Assembly: GCA_037893245.1 (NCBI GenBank) | Contig: JBAIAA010000409.1 | Span: forward strand, 859,001 to 923,000 | DNA length: 64,000 nucleotides | From: Crossaster papposus | Taxonomy: Eukaryota > Echinodermata > Asteroidea > Velatida > Solasteridae | Direction: 5' to 3' | Part shown: positions 10,985 through 22,250 of the stretch, piece by piece | Layout of the letters: the number at the start of each line of letters is the position of its first letter | Numbering within the stretch: the first letter of the stretch is position 1 | Program-made: the position numbers and the translations under genes | Notes under the pieces: generated by a model | What the model was told of the DNA's origin: nothing | Database searches by the model: none | What the model saw: the letters and a program-made list of their open reading frames with translations, nothing else

Positions 10985-11215
10985 TCTAAAAGCAATTTAC
11001 AATTATTAATTATTATGGCTATGGGTCACGCGGCAGCCGATATCGGCGCTCAATAGGCCTCGACTCTCACACACTCCTGTGTGGAGAGAGACAATTGTAT
11101 TCAACTGTCTTGCCCAAAGGAGCACACACCATGTTCTTGGTAGGGTTCGAACCCACGCACCATCGCGCATGAGACGAACACCGTAACCACTGGGCCATGA
11201 CATTCTAAACAGAAC
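10985..11215 (-). mobile_element. tRNA-derived SINE
   Basis: On the minus strand, an A box TGGCCCAGTGG (complement of 11187-11197) and a B box GGTTCGAACCC (complement of 11143-11153) are 44 bases apart, as in a tRNA gene. The downstream body includes CTCCTTTGGGCAAGACA, resembling the conserved central block of widespread metazoan SINEs. The 3' end runs into an AT-rich ATTATTAATTATT tail. Single copy in the window, so exact limits are uncertain. Confidence 0.8.
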
Positions 11216-12164
11216 CATGGCATTCGTTTGTTTTCGTTTGGTTGATAACCCTCACGATTGACGTTGATTATCCATGCACAAACATTATGCTATTATGAAC
11301 TGACGTCAACACTGCCTTGGTGTCTAATGAGGGCTCAGACACAACCTTACAATCGTTACATCGTTATCAACCAACTATGCCATATAATCACCGTATACAA
11401 GGCCCTTCCGTGTCTAAGCTTACTAGCAGCTAAAGACTATCCAACGGAAACACTGTTGTGACCTCTTTTATTTGTAAACACATTAACAAATTACAATGAA
11501 AGCGACATATTTTGAAATTTATTTACACAAAGATATTGTAACGTGCATTTTATGCTCGGAAAGAAATTCTGTTCTTGAGGTGAGGTCTAATTGATATGAC
11601 CGAGAATTTCCCATAGTCAATCATGGAACAACAAGTGCATGCAACGTGTTTGCAAACTTCACTTTAATAATGGCCGTAGTAGAATCGACTTCTCACCAAT
11701 TCTGTCAGATTTGAAAATTCAAGGTGATAATTAGTGTGTCGTGTGCGTTGGTGCATCTTGTGCCCTTGTGTAAGCTCAATTTCAAAATGAAATATCTTGA
11801 AGTGAGGTCTCCTTGATATGACTCAGAACTCATTGCCGATCCGATGGATTGCCATAAAAATGAACAAACCACAAGCTCTTGAGAAACGCTACGCGAAAAA
11901 CCAATTACTCGCGCTCTTTATTTGTCCAGGACACAGTGTCATGCACTTGAATACGCGTGCCTCACTTAAAAACTCCTTTTCTTTTTTCTTATGCTGTCTT
12001 GTAATACAATACAAAGTCAATCACATCGTAGGAAGATCTGTAAAAAGAACCAAGCTTATCTCCCTACCCACCCACATACCGCGCCAGCTATGATGAGTAT
12101 ATATGCAGCTTTGCGCTATTTCGTTTATGCGGGTGTATGGCGTGCATGGTTGACATTTACTCAA
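11216..12164. other. Unassigned sequence
   Basis: No recognised gene. Two loosely similar blocks, GAGGTCTAATTGATATGACC (about 11583) and a GAGGTCTCCTTGATATGACT-like block (about 11803), suggest a degraded duplicated repeat. The short open frames here have no recognisable motif. Confidence 0.35.
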
Positions 12165-12746
12165 AATAGAGACATTTCGGACGTTCAAAGTTTAATTCCT
12201 GTAATATCTCCAATATTATTAGAGATAATAATATAGATATCCCTATTAACAATAGAGATATCTCTATTTCTAGTTTATAGAGAGATATCTCTATTAAAAA
12301 TAAAAATACCTCTATTAAAAATAGAGATGTATTATCTATTATTAATATAGATATCTCTATTAACATAGAGATATCTCTATGGGAAATGGAGATATCTCTA
12401 TTATAAATAGAGATAGATATTTCTAGATATCTCTATTTCTAGTTTAATAAAGAAATCTCTGTTAGAAACATAGATATCTCTATTAAAAATAGAGATATCT
12501 CTATTATTTATAGAGATAGGCCTATCTCTATTTCTAGTTTAATAGAGATTAGATATCTCTATTAACAATAGAGATATCTCTATTGGAAATAGAGATATCT
12601 CTATTAGAAATAGAGATAGATATTTCTATTAGAAATAGAGATATCTCTATTTCTAGTTTAATAGAGATATCCCCATTAGAAACAGAGATATCTCTATTAA
12701 AAATAGAGATATCTCTATTATTAATAGAGATATCTATATTTAAGAT
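12165..12746. repeat. Array of palindrome TAGAGATATCTCTA
   Basis: About 580 bases made of the self-complementary word TAGAGATATCTCTA joined by short AT linkers (TTAAAAA, TTATTAA, TTTCTAGTTT), with point variants. Each word can fold on itself, and every sub-region is complementary to every other. Shorter stretches of the same palindrome are found at 39485-39558, 39950-40130 and 47255-47352. The 64- and 69-codon open frames in this array are by-products of the repeat. Confidence 0.92.
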
Positions 12747-13575
12747 TAATTGTCAACTATGCACGCCATACGTATGAGCTAAAAGTGTATTTGCTTCATG
12801 TTGCCATGACATTAGATGTTGTTTGCACCGGTCTCTAAAATTGCCGCGGGCACACCTCGGGTAGTGGAGAGAAAATACGGAGCACGAAAAGTGTGTGGTG
12901 GGTGTTTCTGTTAATACACGGCGGACAATTCAATTATTAAAGTGTGCAAAGTTTAGGGGGGAAATACAGACCCAGTAAACACAGGAAGTGCAACCCGCTG
13001 TAAACAACAAAATCATATCAACGTATCCAATAATTCGATCACATTATGCCGAAACTGATGTTGATATCAAGGAGATTTTATTAATGTCTCTATGTTTTTG
13101 CTATAAAGTGAACAGTCTTTATTCATCGTTATAGAGTTTGGGGTGGGAGATGACAACCTTCACGCGGTGCACCCCGTTTCCACTAATGTCGTCAAACCGA
13201 TGTATGCAGTAACAAGTTAAGCTGCTCATCATACGAAAGAAGAAGAAGTTATAGAGTTTTATACCCAAGATTAATTTCTGATTAATTAGAAAAGACAACA
13301 AAATGACAAATTTGAAGTTCGTAAAGAACAGAGCATACAATCATGCAACACAATTTCAAATCTTTATTGCAAATTGATAAAACAAAACTGTTTTAAAAAA
13401 CTCCTTGACTTCAAATGCGATTATCTCGGGACGAGCTTTTTGCAGAAAAAGAAGTTTTTGTCACTTCGTGAAAACATCGACGAATCGAAGAGTATAACCA
13501 GGGGGTGGTCACATGAATTGTATACTGCAATACTGAACTTCAGCCGAGAGATTTGATTTGATCCGCAACTTTGGT
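12747..13575. other. Unassigned sequence
   Basis: No recognised gene or repeat family. TCACTTCGTGAAAAC at about 13462 also occurs several times in the palindromic element at 52565-52917. Confidence 0.35.
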
Positions 13576-13830
13576 TCTGAAATTCTAATAGGCCTGCGTC
13601 AAACGTATTGCCTTCTGTCGTGTCAAATGTAATTACTTTGAAAATATCCCATTATACTACAGTAGCGCGACAGTAGCATGACGTTTGACGCAAACCGTTT
13701 ATTTATAAAACTGAAAACTTCGGTTCTGAAATTCTAATAGGCCTGCGTCAAACGTAGTGCTCCTGTCGTGTCAAATGTAATTACTTTGAAAATATCCCAT
13801 TAAATATAGTAGCGCGACAGTGGCTTGACG
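13576..13830. repeat. Tandem duplication, about 150-bp unit, palindromic
   Basis: Two consecutive copies begin GAAATTCTAATAGGCCTGCG and share TCGTGTCAAATGTAATTACT and GTAGCGCGACAGT. Each holds GCGTCAAACGT at its left and an inverted counterpart (ACGTTTGACGC, weaker in copy two) at its right, so the unit resembles a MITE that duplicated in tandem. A third, weaker GCGTCAAACGT lies at about 13911. Confidence 0.7.
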
Positions 13831-14160
13831 CAAATCATTTATTGAAACTCGACTCTGCCGTGCTGTACACGACAGACTCTGCCATGCAGCACGACTGTGG
13901 CACGGCGTGGCGTCAAACGTCGTGCCAGCGTCGTGTCGAATTAAAATGAATCCTCACTTGGGCTTGGCGTAGTTGGAACGCGCATGCGGAAGAACCAATT
14001 CGAGGAATAAAACTGCAAACAAACGTTTTCTATGCGTGCTGATGCAGATCACAAGGACAGAACCACGTTTTTCTTGTTTACTCATCCTGCCAAGAATGCA
14101 AATAGTGAGAACGCCTGAAGAAATAGAACCATAAAGAGAACAGTGCATGGCTCCAGCTCT

Positions 14161-14407
14161 GGGGTCAATTTTATAGAGCTGTTAAGCACAAAGATTAGCT
14201 TAGCATGAACACTCTTCCTTGTCAAAAACAGGGTTACAAACCAAATGTTTAGGTAACATATATTGTTCTGACTTATATTCAGTTGGTTTTTGCTTAGCAT
14301 AAACTGAAATGCACATGGAGTTTTGGCTGGCAACCCGTTATTTTTTTAGCAAGACTTTTTAGTGCTAAGCAAATTTTTGTGCTTAACAGCTCTATAAAAA
14401 TGGCCCC
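14161..14407. mobile_element. MITE family J, copy 1 (GGGGCCAATTTCATAGAGCTG)
   Basis: Terminal inverted repeats of about 30 bases: GGGGTCAATTTTATAGAGCT at the left, complement near ATAAAAATGGCCCC at the right. Internally rich in GCTTAGCA/TGCTAAGC in both orientations. Copies 2 and 3 lie at 41671-41914 and 57681-57922. Non-coding. Confidence 0.85.
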
Positions 14408-14612
14408 TGAATGTATTTTTGGGTGTTTTCCACATACTGGGCTTCGAAAATGAGACATACCATCCACATTTCGTGGTCATTTTTATTCTGATAACCTTCT
14501 GAGTAATTGTTTTCAAAAAAACTAAAAATAACCACTAACTGTTTCAATAACTACGTTCATTTTTGGGTCATTTTGAACACGAACTAAGTGGTGAAATTAA
14601 TTTCTTGCTTTT

Positions 14613-14847
14613 CACCAAAAAAACCAGATTGGTTGAAAACAACAAAATGATTGGTAGATATGTGTCTAACCAATGCATTGGTAAATTTTAACCAAAATAT
14701 TGGTTATTTTGACAATTTGTTTCTGTTAAAATGACCAATATCATTGGTTATTTTGACAACTATTTTGGTTTAAATTTAGCAATTTCATTGGTTGGACACA
14801 TTATCTACCAATTAGTTGGTTATTTTAACCACTCTGTTTTTAGGGTG
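14613..14847. mobile_element. Short member of the CACTCTAAAAACAG / ATTGGTT family
   Basis: Starts CACCAAAAAAACCAGATTGG and ends TCTGTTTTTAGGGTG, a degenerate version of the terminal inverted repeat of the 35437-36854 element. The interior has several inverted ATTGGTT/AACCAAT words, including TGGTAGATATGTG and its counterpart ACACATTATCTACCA. Non-coding. Confidence 0.65.
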
Positions 14848-14976
14848 TTTCTCGGCATCCATGATTGTAAAACTTCGGGCAGGTCAGTTAAACGATATTT
14901 ACTATGAAAAAACAAACCCCCAAACCGCCCATTCCTGAAAATTCAAGCAATTATGGTGTATCCTACCTTTAACCTT
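14848..14976. mobile_element. Right half of TTAA-family F element (copy F1)
   Basis: From CTCGGCATCCATGATTGTAA through AATTATGGTGTATCCTACCT this matches the right half of the intact F copies at 28650-28993 and 46214-46557. The left half is absent, perhaps replaced with the preceding ATTGGTT element. Two further GGTGTATCCTAT fragments follow at about 15021-15050. Confidence 0.7.
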
Positions 14977-15640
14977 TCTTCAGAAATAAATTCGAACAAT
15001 AATACAGAACCCAACTTTGGTGTATCCTATATAATGGTGTATCCTATATCCTATCCTAAATAGCCGGGAAAACCTATAATATTGCAAACTAAACGTGAGT
15101 TTTTGACCCAGAGAGTGCAAGGGGATGCTATCATTGTGGTATTGCAAGGTACACGTATTTCAAGTGTCTAAAAGTATACGACTGTTGCGTGGGTGGTAAT
15201 ATTGATGAGCGGGGGATGAGACTCGTGCTGACTACAGACAAAACAACCGTGACGCTGACTTATTGATCGCCTGCTACTTCGAAAGCCGCATACTTACGAG
15301 AAAATGAGGTTCTTGTTACCTTGGCTACTAGAAATCGAAGCACAGGTGTCGTTTCGTTCTTTAGCAGATCGATTGGTCTAATTTAAACAGTTGTTGAGGT
15401 TAAGGTAATATCCACGGTGTTGAGGTATTCTTATTGGCTACTGTCGTGTCCACACATATCGTAATTAAAAGTTGAAACGAGTAAAAGTATACATTAACAC
15501 AGGAAAAACGTGTATGTATTAAACACGGTTGTTTCTTGTTGTATTACTGCCGCCATTTCCAATGGCGGAGGTTAGGTGGTAGACGTTCCTGTCTGTATGT
15601 CGGGCTGTATAGGGCGGACTGTTTGTTACACACAAAACAA
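14977..15640. other. Unassigned sequence
   Basis: No gene recognised. Small AT-rich duplications of GTGTATCCTAT are at the left side. Confidence 0.35.
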
Positions 15641-15677
15641 ATTGTGTGTCACTTGACAACTTTTTTGACAATTTTCA

Positions 15678-16110
15678 TGAGTCATATTAAAATTGACTCA
15701 AATATGAAACAATATACGTCGCATAAAACTCACTGCAATTTACTTACTGAGTCAATGTCATGAATTGTCATAGGAACCCTGTAGTATACACTATACCTTA
15801 GAGCTTGTTTTATTTACTCTTGTGTTTTATTTTGTTTTTAAATTGAATTGAATGCTAGAATGAATTGAGTTGAATAAAAGAATGGTTGACTCGGTTAAAA
15901 GACATTCGGTTAGTCACAAGCCTCGTCTGTATTGCATTCTGAGTAATTTGACTCAATTGAAATATGGCAATGTGTCACTCCACGGACAATATGGTGACTC
16001 AGTTACATGCAACAAAGTGAGTCAATATACCTACATATTAATCCAGCCAGAGTCACGAGACTCATCTAAAGTCCAACAGTGTGTCACTACACGGACAAAT
16101 CAATGACTCA
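15678..16110. promoter_or_regulatory. Cluster of seven AP-1-type heptamers
   Basis: Perfect TGASTCA words at 15678, 15694, 15748, 15949, 15995, 16018 and 16104, in a stretch that also has several near misses (TGACTCG, GAGTCAC, GAGACTCAT). TGASTCA is the binding site of bZIP factors of the Jun/Fos and CREB families. The repeated neighbours (GTGTCACT.CACGGACAA twice) suggest a degraded transposon as the source. Whether any factor binds is unknown. Confidence 0.45.
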
Positions 16111-16130
16111 CCTAAATGAGTCTTTTGACG

Positions 16131-16780
16131 CATCATTTATTATCTATAGGCTGTTGGGGTTTGTTTGTGTTTTTTGTTTGTTGGGGTGTTTGTTTGTCTG
16201 TTACTATTAGCAGGATTACAGAAAAACAAAAGAGAGAGATTTTAACGAAACTTGGTGGATAGCTATATGGGTCAAAGATGATTCCATTACATTTTCAGAT
16301 TGATGTGGATCCAGATCAGGAATCTGGATCCCTTTGAATCAGATGGCAACTCAACGTTTCGGGCAGCGTGCCCTGCCCGTAGTACTTTGAGCGTTTGATG
16401 GCAATGTCTTATTGCTTTTTCGCCATGCAAACCTTCAATTCTCATCATGCACAGGTTGGTGTATCGGTACTGTAAACATGCACAGCTGCTGCACGCACGA
16501 AACCACATAGAGTACGTACACCTGTACATGAGCACTTGAACTCACAGCTTTGTAAATACCTCCAATCATGGGCCCCTATTGTTCGTCTTTTGTTTGTATT
16601 TTAACATGTTTGTTCGGAAGACATATATGTTTTGTACACAAATCTTAACAGCGGACGTTGTCAATAGTGAACAATTATTGTTCAGCGTAAATATCCACAC
16701 TGTGGCTATGTATATAACGCATGTCGATCACGCATGCATTCGCAAAATAGTCCTGCAGATTACAACAATAATATTGCATT
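16131..16780. other. Degraded interspersed repeat and unassigned sequence
   Basis: The stretch 16200-16330 (GATTTTAACGAAACTTGGTG, then ATGGGTCAA, then GGATCCAGATCAGGAATCTG) resembles a widespread invertebrate repeat. It was assigned from memory of such sequences and not from a second copy in the window. The rest has no recognised feature. Confidence 0.35.
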
Positions 16781-16789
16781 TAGTGATAC

Positions 16790-17190
16790 AAGCTCCAAAA
16801 TTGGCACACATGCTCATTTTGGGTCACTTTATACAAAAACCCCGTTAGCCAAATTAAAATCCAAGATGGCCGCCATTTTTGAAGATGGCCGCCAATGAAG
16901 GCCAAATATCACCGAAATATTGATGTACGGATGGATAGAATGGCAATACAAGCACAAAACTTGGCATTTAACATCTGTTTGGTCTCCCTGTTGTTGGCAT
17001 ATCCAAAACAGTATATTAGGCACTTGAACATTTAAGATGGCCGCCATTTTCCAAAATGGTCGCCACTGAATGGCTAGTAGTAGTGTTACCAAGGATCAAA
17101 CAGTAATACAAGGACCAAAATGGGCATTTAATCTCCATTTGAATCCAATATTATGCTAAAATTGTCAACCACTTGGTCATTCAAGATGGC
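16790..17190 (-). repeat. YY1-motif repeat, copy 1
   Basis: Carries AAGATGGCCGCC at 16863, 16883 and 17035, plus weaker AAGATGGC copies. The flank ACCCCGTTAGCCAAATTAAA is found reversed at 20205-20226 in copy 2, so the two are members of one family in opposite orientation. AAGATGGCNGCC matches the binding consensus of the zinc-finger factor YY1. The shared open frame around this motif on each copy is a by-product. Confidence 0.65.
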
Positions 17191-18259
17191 TATCATTTTT
17201 AAAGAAGTTAGATTTATAGTTCGCTTTTTTGTCCACGACGAAGTCACAGCTATTTTTTTATGAATAATGTCAACAGTTGAATACGGATGAAATTTAATGT
17301 CAATTTTTCACTATGTTAGCACAAATATCTAAATTCAATCATGGAATCGTTTGAACAATTACATGTTATGGTCAAAAAAGCGCATTTGGGACTATTGTAA
17401 ATACCACAATTTAACATCGACTATTGTCAAAACAAATTTTCTCACTTCTGATTGGTCAGTTGCTGTAGGTACATTTCCTACATTATGAATAACCAATAGA
17501 TTGGTTAATACCTTGGTTACAAGCTCAACCAATATGACTGGTTGAAGGACAACCAACATTGGTTATGAATGACCAATATATTGTATTATAGCAATTCCAG
17601 AAAAATGTCCAATTCCAAATATTACTGTTATTACCCTGTTGAAACCGACATTTTAGCGAGTTATAACAGGGTAATAAGAGGTAATGGGTAACATTTTACC
17701 GAGTTAATAACATGGAAATGCCGGAAATGCCGGAAATGCCAAAAATATTGTTACATTCTCCTTGGTAATATTTGGTAAATAGGGTAATATCATGGGGTAA
17801 TATCAGGTGGTAATAAAACGGCAATGCCAGGAATATTAGTTACATTCTCCCTGGTAATATTGGGTAAAAGGGGTAATATCGGGTGACCTGAATTTACATG
17901 TTGACCCCAAGTGGGCATGATAAACTTTGGTGAAACATTTGTGTCACTTGTTCTACATGAACGTTATGTTTTGCGTAATAGCGATACGTTTAGGGTGTTT
18001 TCGTAGAGATAATTGTGTAATATTTATTTACTCCAAGTCTCAAAGAAACAAATTTGCTAAAAAAGCCAACACACAAATAAATTAACAAAAAAATTGTTGC
18101 AAACTGTGATTATAGACGGCGGTGATATTGGGCACATATATAGCGTTTAAGTACATGCTAAGATTGTAGCAGTGGCAAGCTCAGAAGAGTCATTGATGTT
18201 TATATGTGTATATATTGTAGTATTGTTCCGGTAGTATCGTAATATTATTATTAACCAAT

Positions 18260-19021
18260 ATTCATAAATACCTGGGACAGTTTAGGCATTCCTATTGGTC
18301 GAGAGCCCGTCACGTGGCCGGTTTTAAACGGACGATAAAGACATGGCTAGAAGTGTTTAAAACCAGTTGGCAACAAAAGTAGCCCCTGCACATGGACAAC
18401 TCAATGGACATCCTTCTCCGGGCACTTCACTGCTGCGCAGACCATTGTTCTTATCTATTTTGAACCATTCGGGTGCAAAATCCTGTTTTCCTCCAAATAT
18501 GACGAATTTAAGAAAAAAAGTCTTCCACTTTTTAAAAAAATTCCATAAGTCGTGCACAAACGCGGTCGCGTCACGTTCGTTCTTTTCCCTTTGAAAAAAA
18601 CACGCGCGCGTACACCATTTAGACGCGGAGGCCTATCCAGTCTATATAATGGAGATCAATGGTAAATACGCTTTATTGCATGTATTGTGACGTAGAGCGA
18701 CAGAGGCGGAAACATGTCATTTGACAGTGGCCCGTGAACATGGATAGGGGAAAACACACAGAATGGCGAAACACCGAAATTTACTTGCGACAATTTGCCG
18801 TGATTTTCGGGGCTTTTGGGGCTGAATTTTACAAAAAAGGTATTTATGAATGGGAATAAATGTGTATTCGGTCGGTATTAATCACTCTGTTTAATACCGC
18901 TTGGAGTTTGGGTGCTGATAATTACCCTCGCCTTCGGCTCGGGTAATTATCAGCACCCAGACTCCAAGCGGTATTAAACAGAGTGGTTAAAACCTCCCGA
19001 ACACACATTTATTCCCTTATA
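18260..19021 (+). mobile_element. Family H hairpin element, copy 1
   Basis: Starts ATTCATAAATACCTGGGACA, followed by CCTATTGGTCGAGAGCCCGT and CACGTGGCC (CCAAT box and E-box words), and ends with a long hairpin then ACACATTTATTCCCTTATA. A 10-bp direct repeat ATTAACCAAT flanks it (18250-18259 and 19022-19031), compatible with a target duplication. A second copy lies at about 43270-43790. No coding sequence. Confidence 0.75.
18874..18994. repeat. Long near-perfect hairpin, 54-nt arms
   Basis: Arms 18874-18927 and 18941-18994 are complementary with only a few mismatches; the 13-nt loop is TCGCCTTCGGCTC. The arms start GGTATTAATCACTCTG and end GATAATTACCC. The same hairpin occurs at 43640-43760. 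Confidence 0.9.
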
Positions 19022-19844
19022 ATTAACCAATTATATCGGGTAGTAATAACAGTACAATGCCAGAAATATCGGTAACATTCTCCCTGGTACTATTGGGTAA
19101 TATCGGGTAATATCGGGTAATAACGATGCAATGCCAGAAATAACGGTAAATAACGATTACATTTCTGGTAATATTGGGTATTAAAAATAATAGGTAAAGG
19201 GTGAAATATCGGGTGGTAATAACAATGCAATGTCGGAAATAACAGTTACATTCTCCCTGTTAATATCGGGTAAATGGGGTAATATCGGGTGGTAATAACA
19301 ATGCAATGCCGGAAATATCGGTAACATTCTCCCTGGTAACAGGGGGTAATATCGGGTGGTAATAACAGGGAAATATTGGTCTACTATTTCCCCGTTATTA
19401 CCCATTAATTACTCGTTACAGCCCAGGTAATGTCGGTATGTTACCCAGTAATAACGAGCGTTATTACTCGTTACAACCCGTGTAATATCGGGTAAAATGC
19501 CCAGTGGGTTGGTTGCAAGCTCAACCAATATAACTAGTTGGAGGATAACCAATACATTGGTTATGAATAACAAATAGATTGGTTAATACCTTGGTTACAA
19601 GCTCAACCAGGACTGATGAGATTGATTTGATCTATGCATGGATGTTAAAACACAGACTGTAAGCATCAAAGGCACGCTAAGTATGCATTCAAATGTTCAG
19701 TAACGCAAATACAAAATAAAGAGTTAATCTTGGAAAGCAATTACAACAGTAATAGTAAGAATCTCAAGTCAGGTCGCAATTCTTGTAACCATTTTCTTCT
19801 TTACTGACACCCGCTATTGTTATAAATTGGTATTGTACGTACGT

Positions 19845-20300
19845 GTTGGCAGCCATTTTGAAAAATGGCGGCCATCTTTGATTTCCAGTGATTTATGATT
19901 TGTTAATTATAAATGACCAACGAGAGGTAAATTGCAGCTTTATTGTATGACCATTTGGTTTCTATTGTAAAATAACCAATGTATGTCATTCAATAAAAGC
20001 AATCTTGGAAAACATGGCCGCCATCTTGAAAAAATGGCCGCCATCTTGAATGTTTAAGTTGATTCTATTTTTGAAAATGATAAGGGGTACATTTGGTGGA
20101 TAGTTGCAACTGTTGGTGCTTGTATGACCAATTAATCCAATTTAACATTAAGTGTTACCATTTAGTGGCGGCCATCTTGAAAAAAATGGCCGCCATATTG
20201 GATTTTAATTTGGCTAACGGGGTTTTTGTGTACAGTGACCCCAAAAGAGTAGTTATGCCAATGTTGGTGCTTGTATCATCAAATGCAATATTGTGGTGAA
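19845..20300 (+). repeat. YY1-motif repeat, copy 2
   Basis: Holds GCCGCCATCTTGAA twice (about 20007 and 20037), GCGGCCATCTTG (about 20166), and reversed AATGGCGGCCATC (about 19864). It continues into GGCTAACGGGGTTTTTGTGT, the inverted match of copy 1. See 16790-17190. Confidence 0.65.
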
Positions 20301-21247
20301 AAAGGTTATTAATCTGCAGGACTAAAAGCTCATGGGTATACTAGACCCCCTGCGAATTAGAAGCGGGACGCTCCTCGTTCCAAAGTTAAAATTAATTAAT
20401 TATTAATCACCGTGGGCCAATTTATTTGTTCGATGTCTCATTGGAAAGCTCGTAACTAATACAACGCTAGAACACTATCAATTCAATTTGAACATCTATT
20501 CTTTTCTCTTTTTTTCTTTTTTTTTTAATTTTCGGTCTGCCCACACAATTGTATCGGTTACCTCAAAAAATGTGTTTGTTTTTATTTAATACTAATGGTA
20601 CACTCCGAATATGCACATCATTGCAAACTTTGTCACGTAAGCCATTATCGCCTAATCAAAACATATAATTGTTTATTTTCGCTTATTTTATAACTGCGAC
20701 TCCCGCTTTTAATGAAAAAAAACCTGACGTGGCAAAATCCATGGGGTAAACCTTATGACGACTCGTGTTTAACATTGGCATGGCATTTATATTTACACTG
20801 ATTTAATGAGTGATGTGATACGAGCTTAAAATAATATCATACATTACGAAATTCACGCTACGAACAGCACAAAAGGTATAGGCTAGCTGCGACGATTTTA
20901 AATATTTCCAGAATTACCCACACAAAGCGAATGCAGTTGTGTTTTGTGTGAAGTCTCCCCTGCAGGCAGGAGCTGTGCAACAACTGCCATCGCCATGCAC
21001 TTAAGGTGACGCTTTTATTGCTATTTTCGCCTTTATGAATAGTTGGTTATACCCCAGACAGCAAGATGGTGATAGCAGGTACATCATTACGAGTATAATC
21101 CTGTTATTACTAAAGTAAGAGATATGCGGCTGTTGATAGCACTTGGTTGTAAATCAAGACGTTCGACCTCACCTTCTGACATTTACACACCTCCTGCGTA
21201 TATGACAGGACGGACGAAATTCAATTATTGGGTATGGCCACCATTCA

Positions 21248-22250
21248 GCTGGTGTCTTCGTCTCGTGTCTCTTACTGCTTCTCTCTCTGCCTATCTTAAC
21301 GCCTCTCTGACTGCCTTTCTCACTGCCTCTCCTACTGCCTCTCTTACTGCCTTTTTCACTGCCTCTCTCACTGCCTCTCCGACTGCCTCTCTTACTGCCT
21401 TTCTTACTGCCTCTATGACTGCCTTTCTGACTGCCTCATTGGCTGCCTCTCTGACTGCCTCTCTGGCTGATACTCTTACTGCCTCTCTCATTGCCTCTCT
21501 TACTGCCTCCCTGACTGCCTCCCTGACTGCCTCTCATACTGCCTTTCTTACCGCCTCTCTCACCGCCTCTATGACTGCCTCTCTGACTGCCTCATTGGCT
21601 GCCTCTCTGACTGCCTCTCTGGCTTATACTCTTACTGCCTCTCTCATTGCCTCTCTTACTGCCTCCCTGACTGCCTCCCTGACTGCCTCTCATACTGCCT
21701 CTATTACTGCCTCTCTTACTGCCTTTCTTACTGCCTCTCTCACCGCCTCTATGACTGCCTCTCTGACTGCCTCATTGGCTGCCTCTCTGACTGCCTCTCT
21801 GGCTTATACTTTTACTGCCTCTCTCATTGCCTCTCTTACTGCCTCCCTGACTGCCTCCCTAACTGCCTCTCATACTGCCTCTATTACTGCCTCTCTTACT
21901 GCCTCTCTCACTGCCTCTATGACTGCCTCTTTCACTGCCTCTCTCATTGCCTCTCTGACTGCCTCTCTCATTGCCTCTCTGACTGCCTCTCTCATTGCCT
22001 CTTTTACTGCCTCTCTCATTGCCTCTCTCATTGCCTCTCTTATTGCCTCTCTCACTGCCTCTCTTACTGTCTCTTACTGCCCCTCTCACTGCCTCTATGA
22101 CTGCCTCTCTCACTGCCTCACTTACTGCCTCTCTCACTGCCTCCCTCACTGCCTCTCTGGCTGGCTCTCTGACTGCCCCACTTACTGCCTCTCTCATTGC
22201 CTCTCTCATAGCCTCTCTCACTGCCTCTCTCACTGCCTATCCGACTGCCC
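21248..22250 (+). repeat. 12-bp minisatellite CTGCCTCTCTNA, 1 kb
   Basis: About 80 units of CTGCCTCTCT(G/C/T)A, organised in longer imperfect repeats. Since the unit is a multiple of three and lacks stops, it is open on several frames: plus strand in a 460-codon frame (21124-22506) of Leu-Thr-Ala-Ser tetrapeptides, and minus strand as Arg-Glu-Ala-Val repeats. Openness on both strands, and interruption by ordinary repeat sequence at both ends, argue against a protein. Confidence 0.85.

Larger units (their letters stand above)
17595..19500. repeat. GGTAATATCGGGTAA repeat block with nested hairpin element
   Basis: Many direct and inverted variants of GGTAATATCGGGTAATAAC, with ATTCTCCCTGGTAATATTGG and AATGCCGGAAATA interspersed, in 17595-18000 and 19020-19500. 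It is split by the element at 18260-19021. Architecture resembles the motif-saturated MITEs of this window; no clear termini were found. Confidence 0.7.
17207..19619. mobile_element. Second copy of the ATTGGTT element, interrupted
   Basis: 17207-17592 matches 35980-36370 (TATAGTTCGCTTTTTTGTCC, TTTTTCACTATG, CTCACTTCTGATTGGTCAGT, then AACCAATATGACTGGTTGAA). The ATTGGTT array resumes at 19500-19619 with GGTTGCAAGCTCAACCAATA. Between them lies the GGTAATATCGGG repeat block. Neither terminus of the element is preserved here. Confidence 0.65.

Noticed and set aside
12165-12746. CRISPR-like array (short palindromic repeats with spacers)
   Set aside because: Linkers are short, repetitive AT words and not unique spacers, and the genome is clearly eukaryotic.
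13119-13556. 73- and 60-codon frames as host exons
   Set aside because: No splice sites, motif or codon pattern distinguishes them from chance frames in AT-rich DNA.
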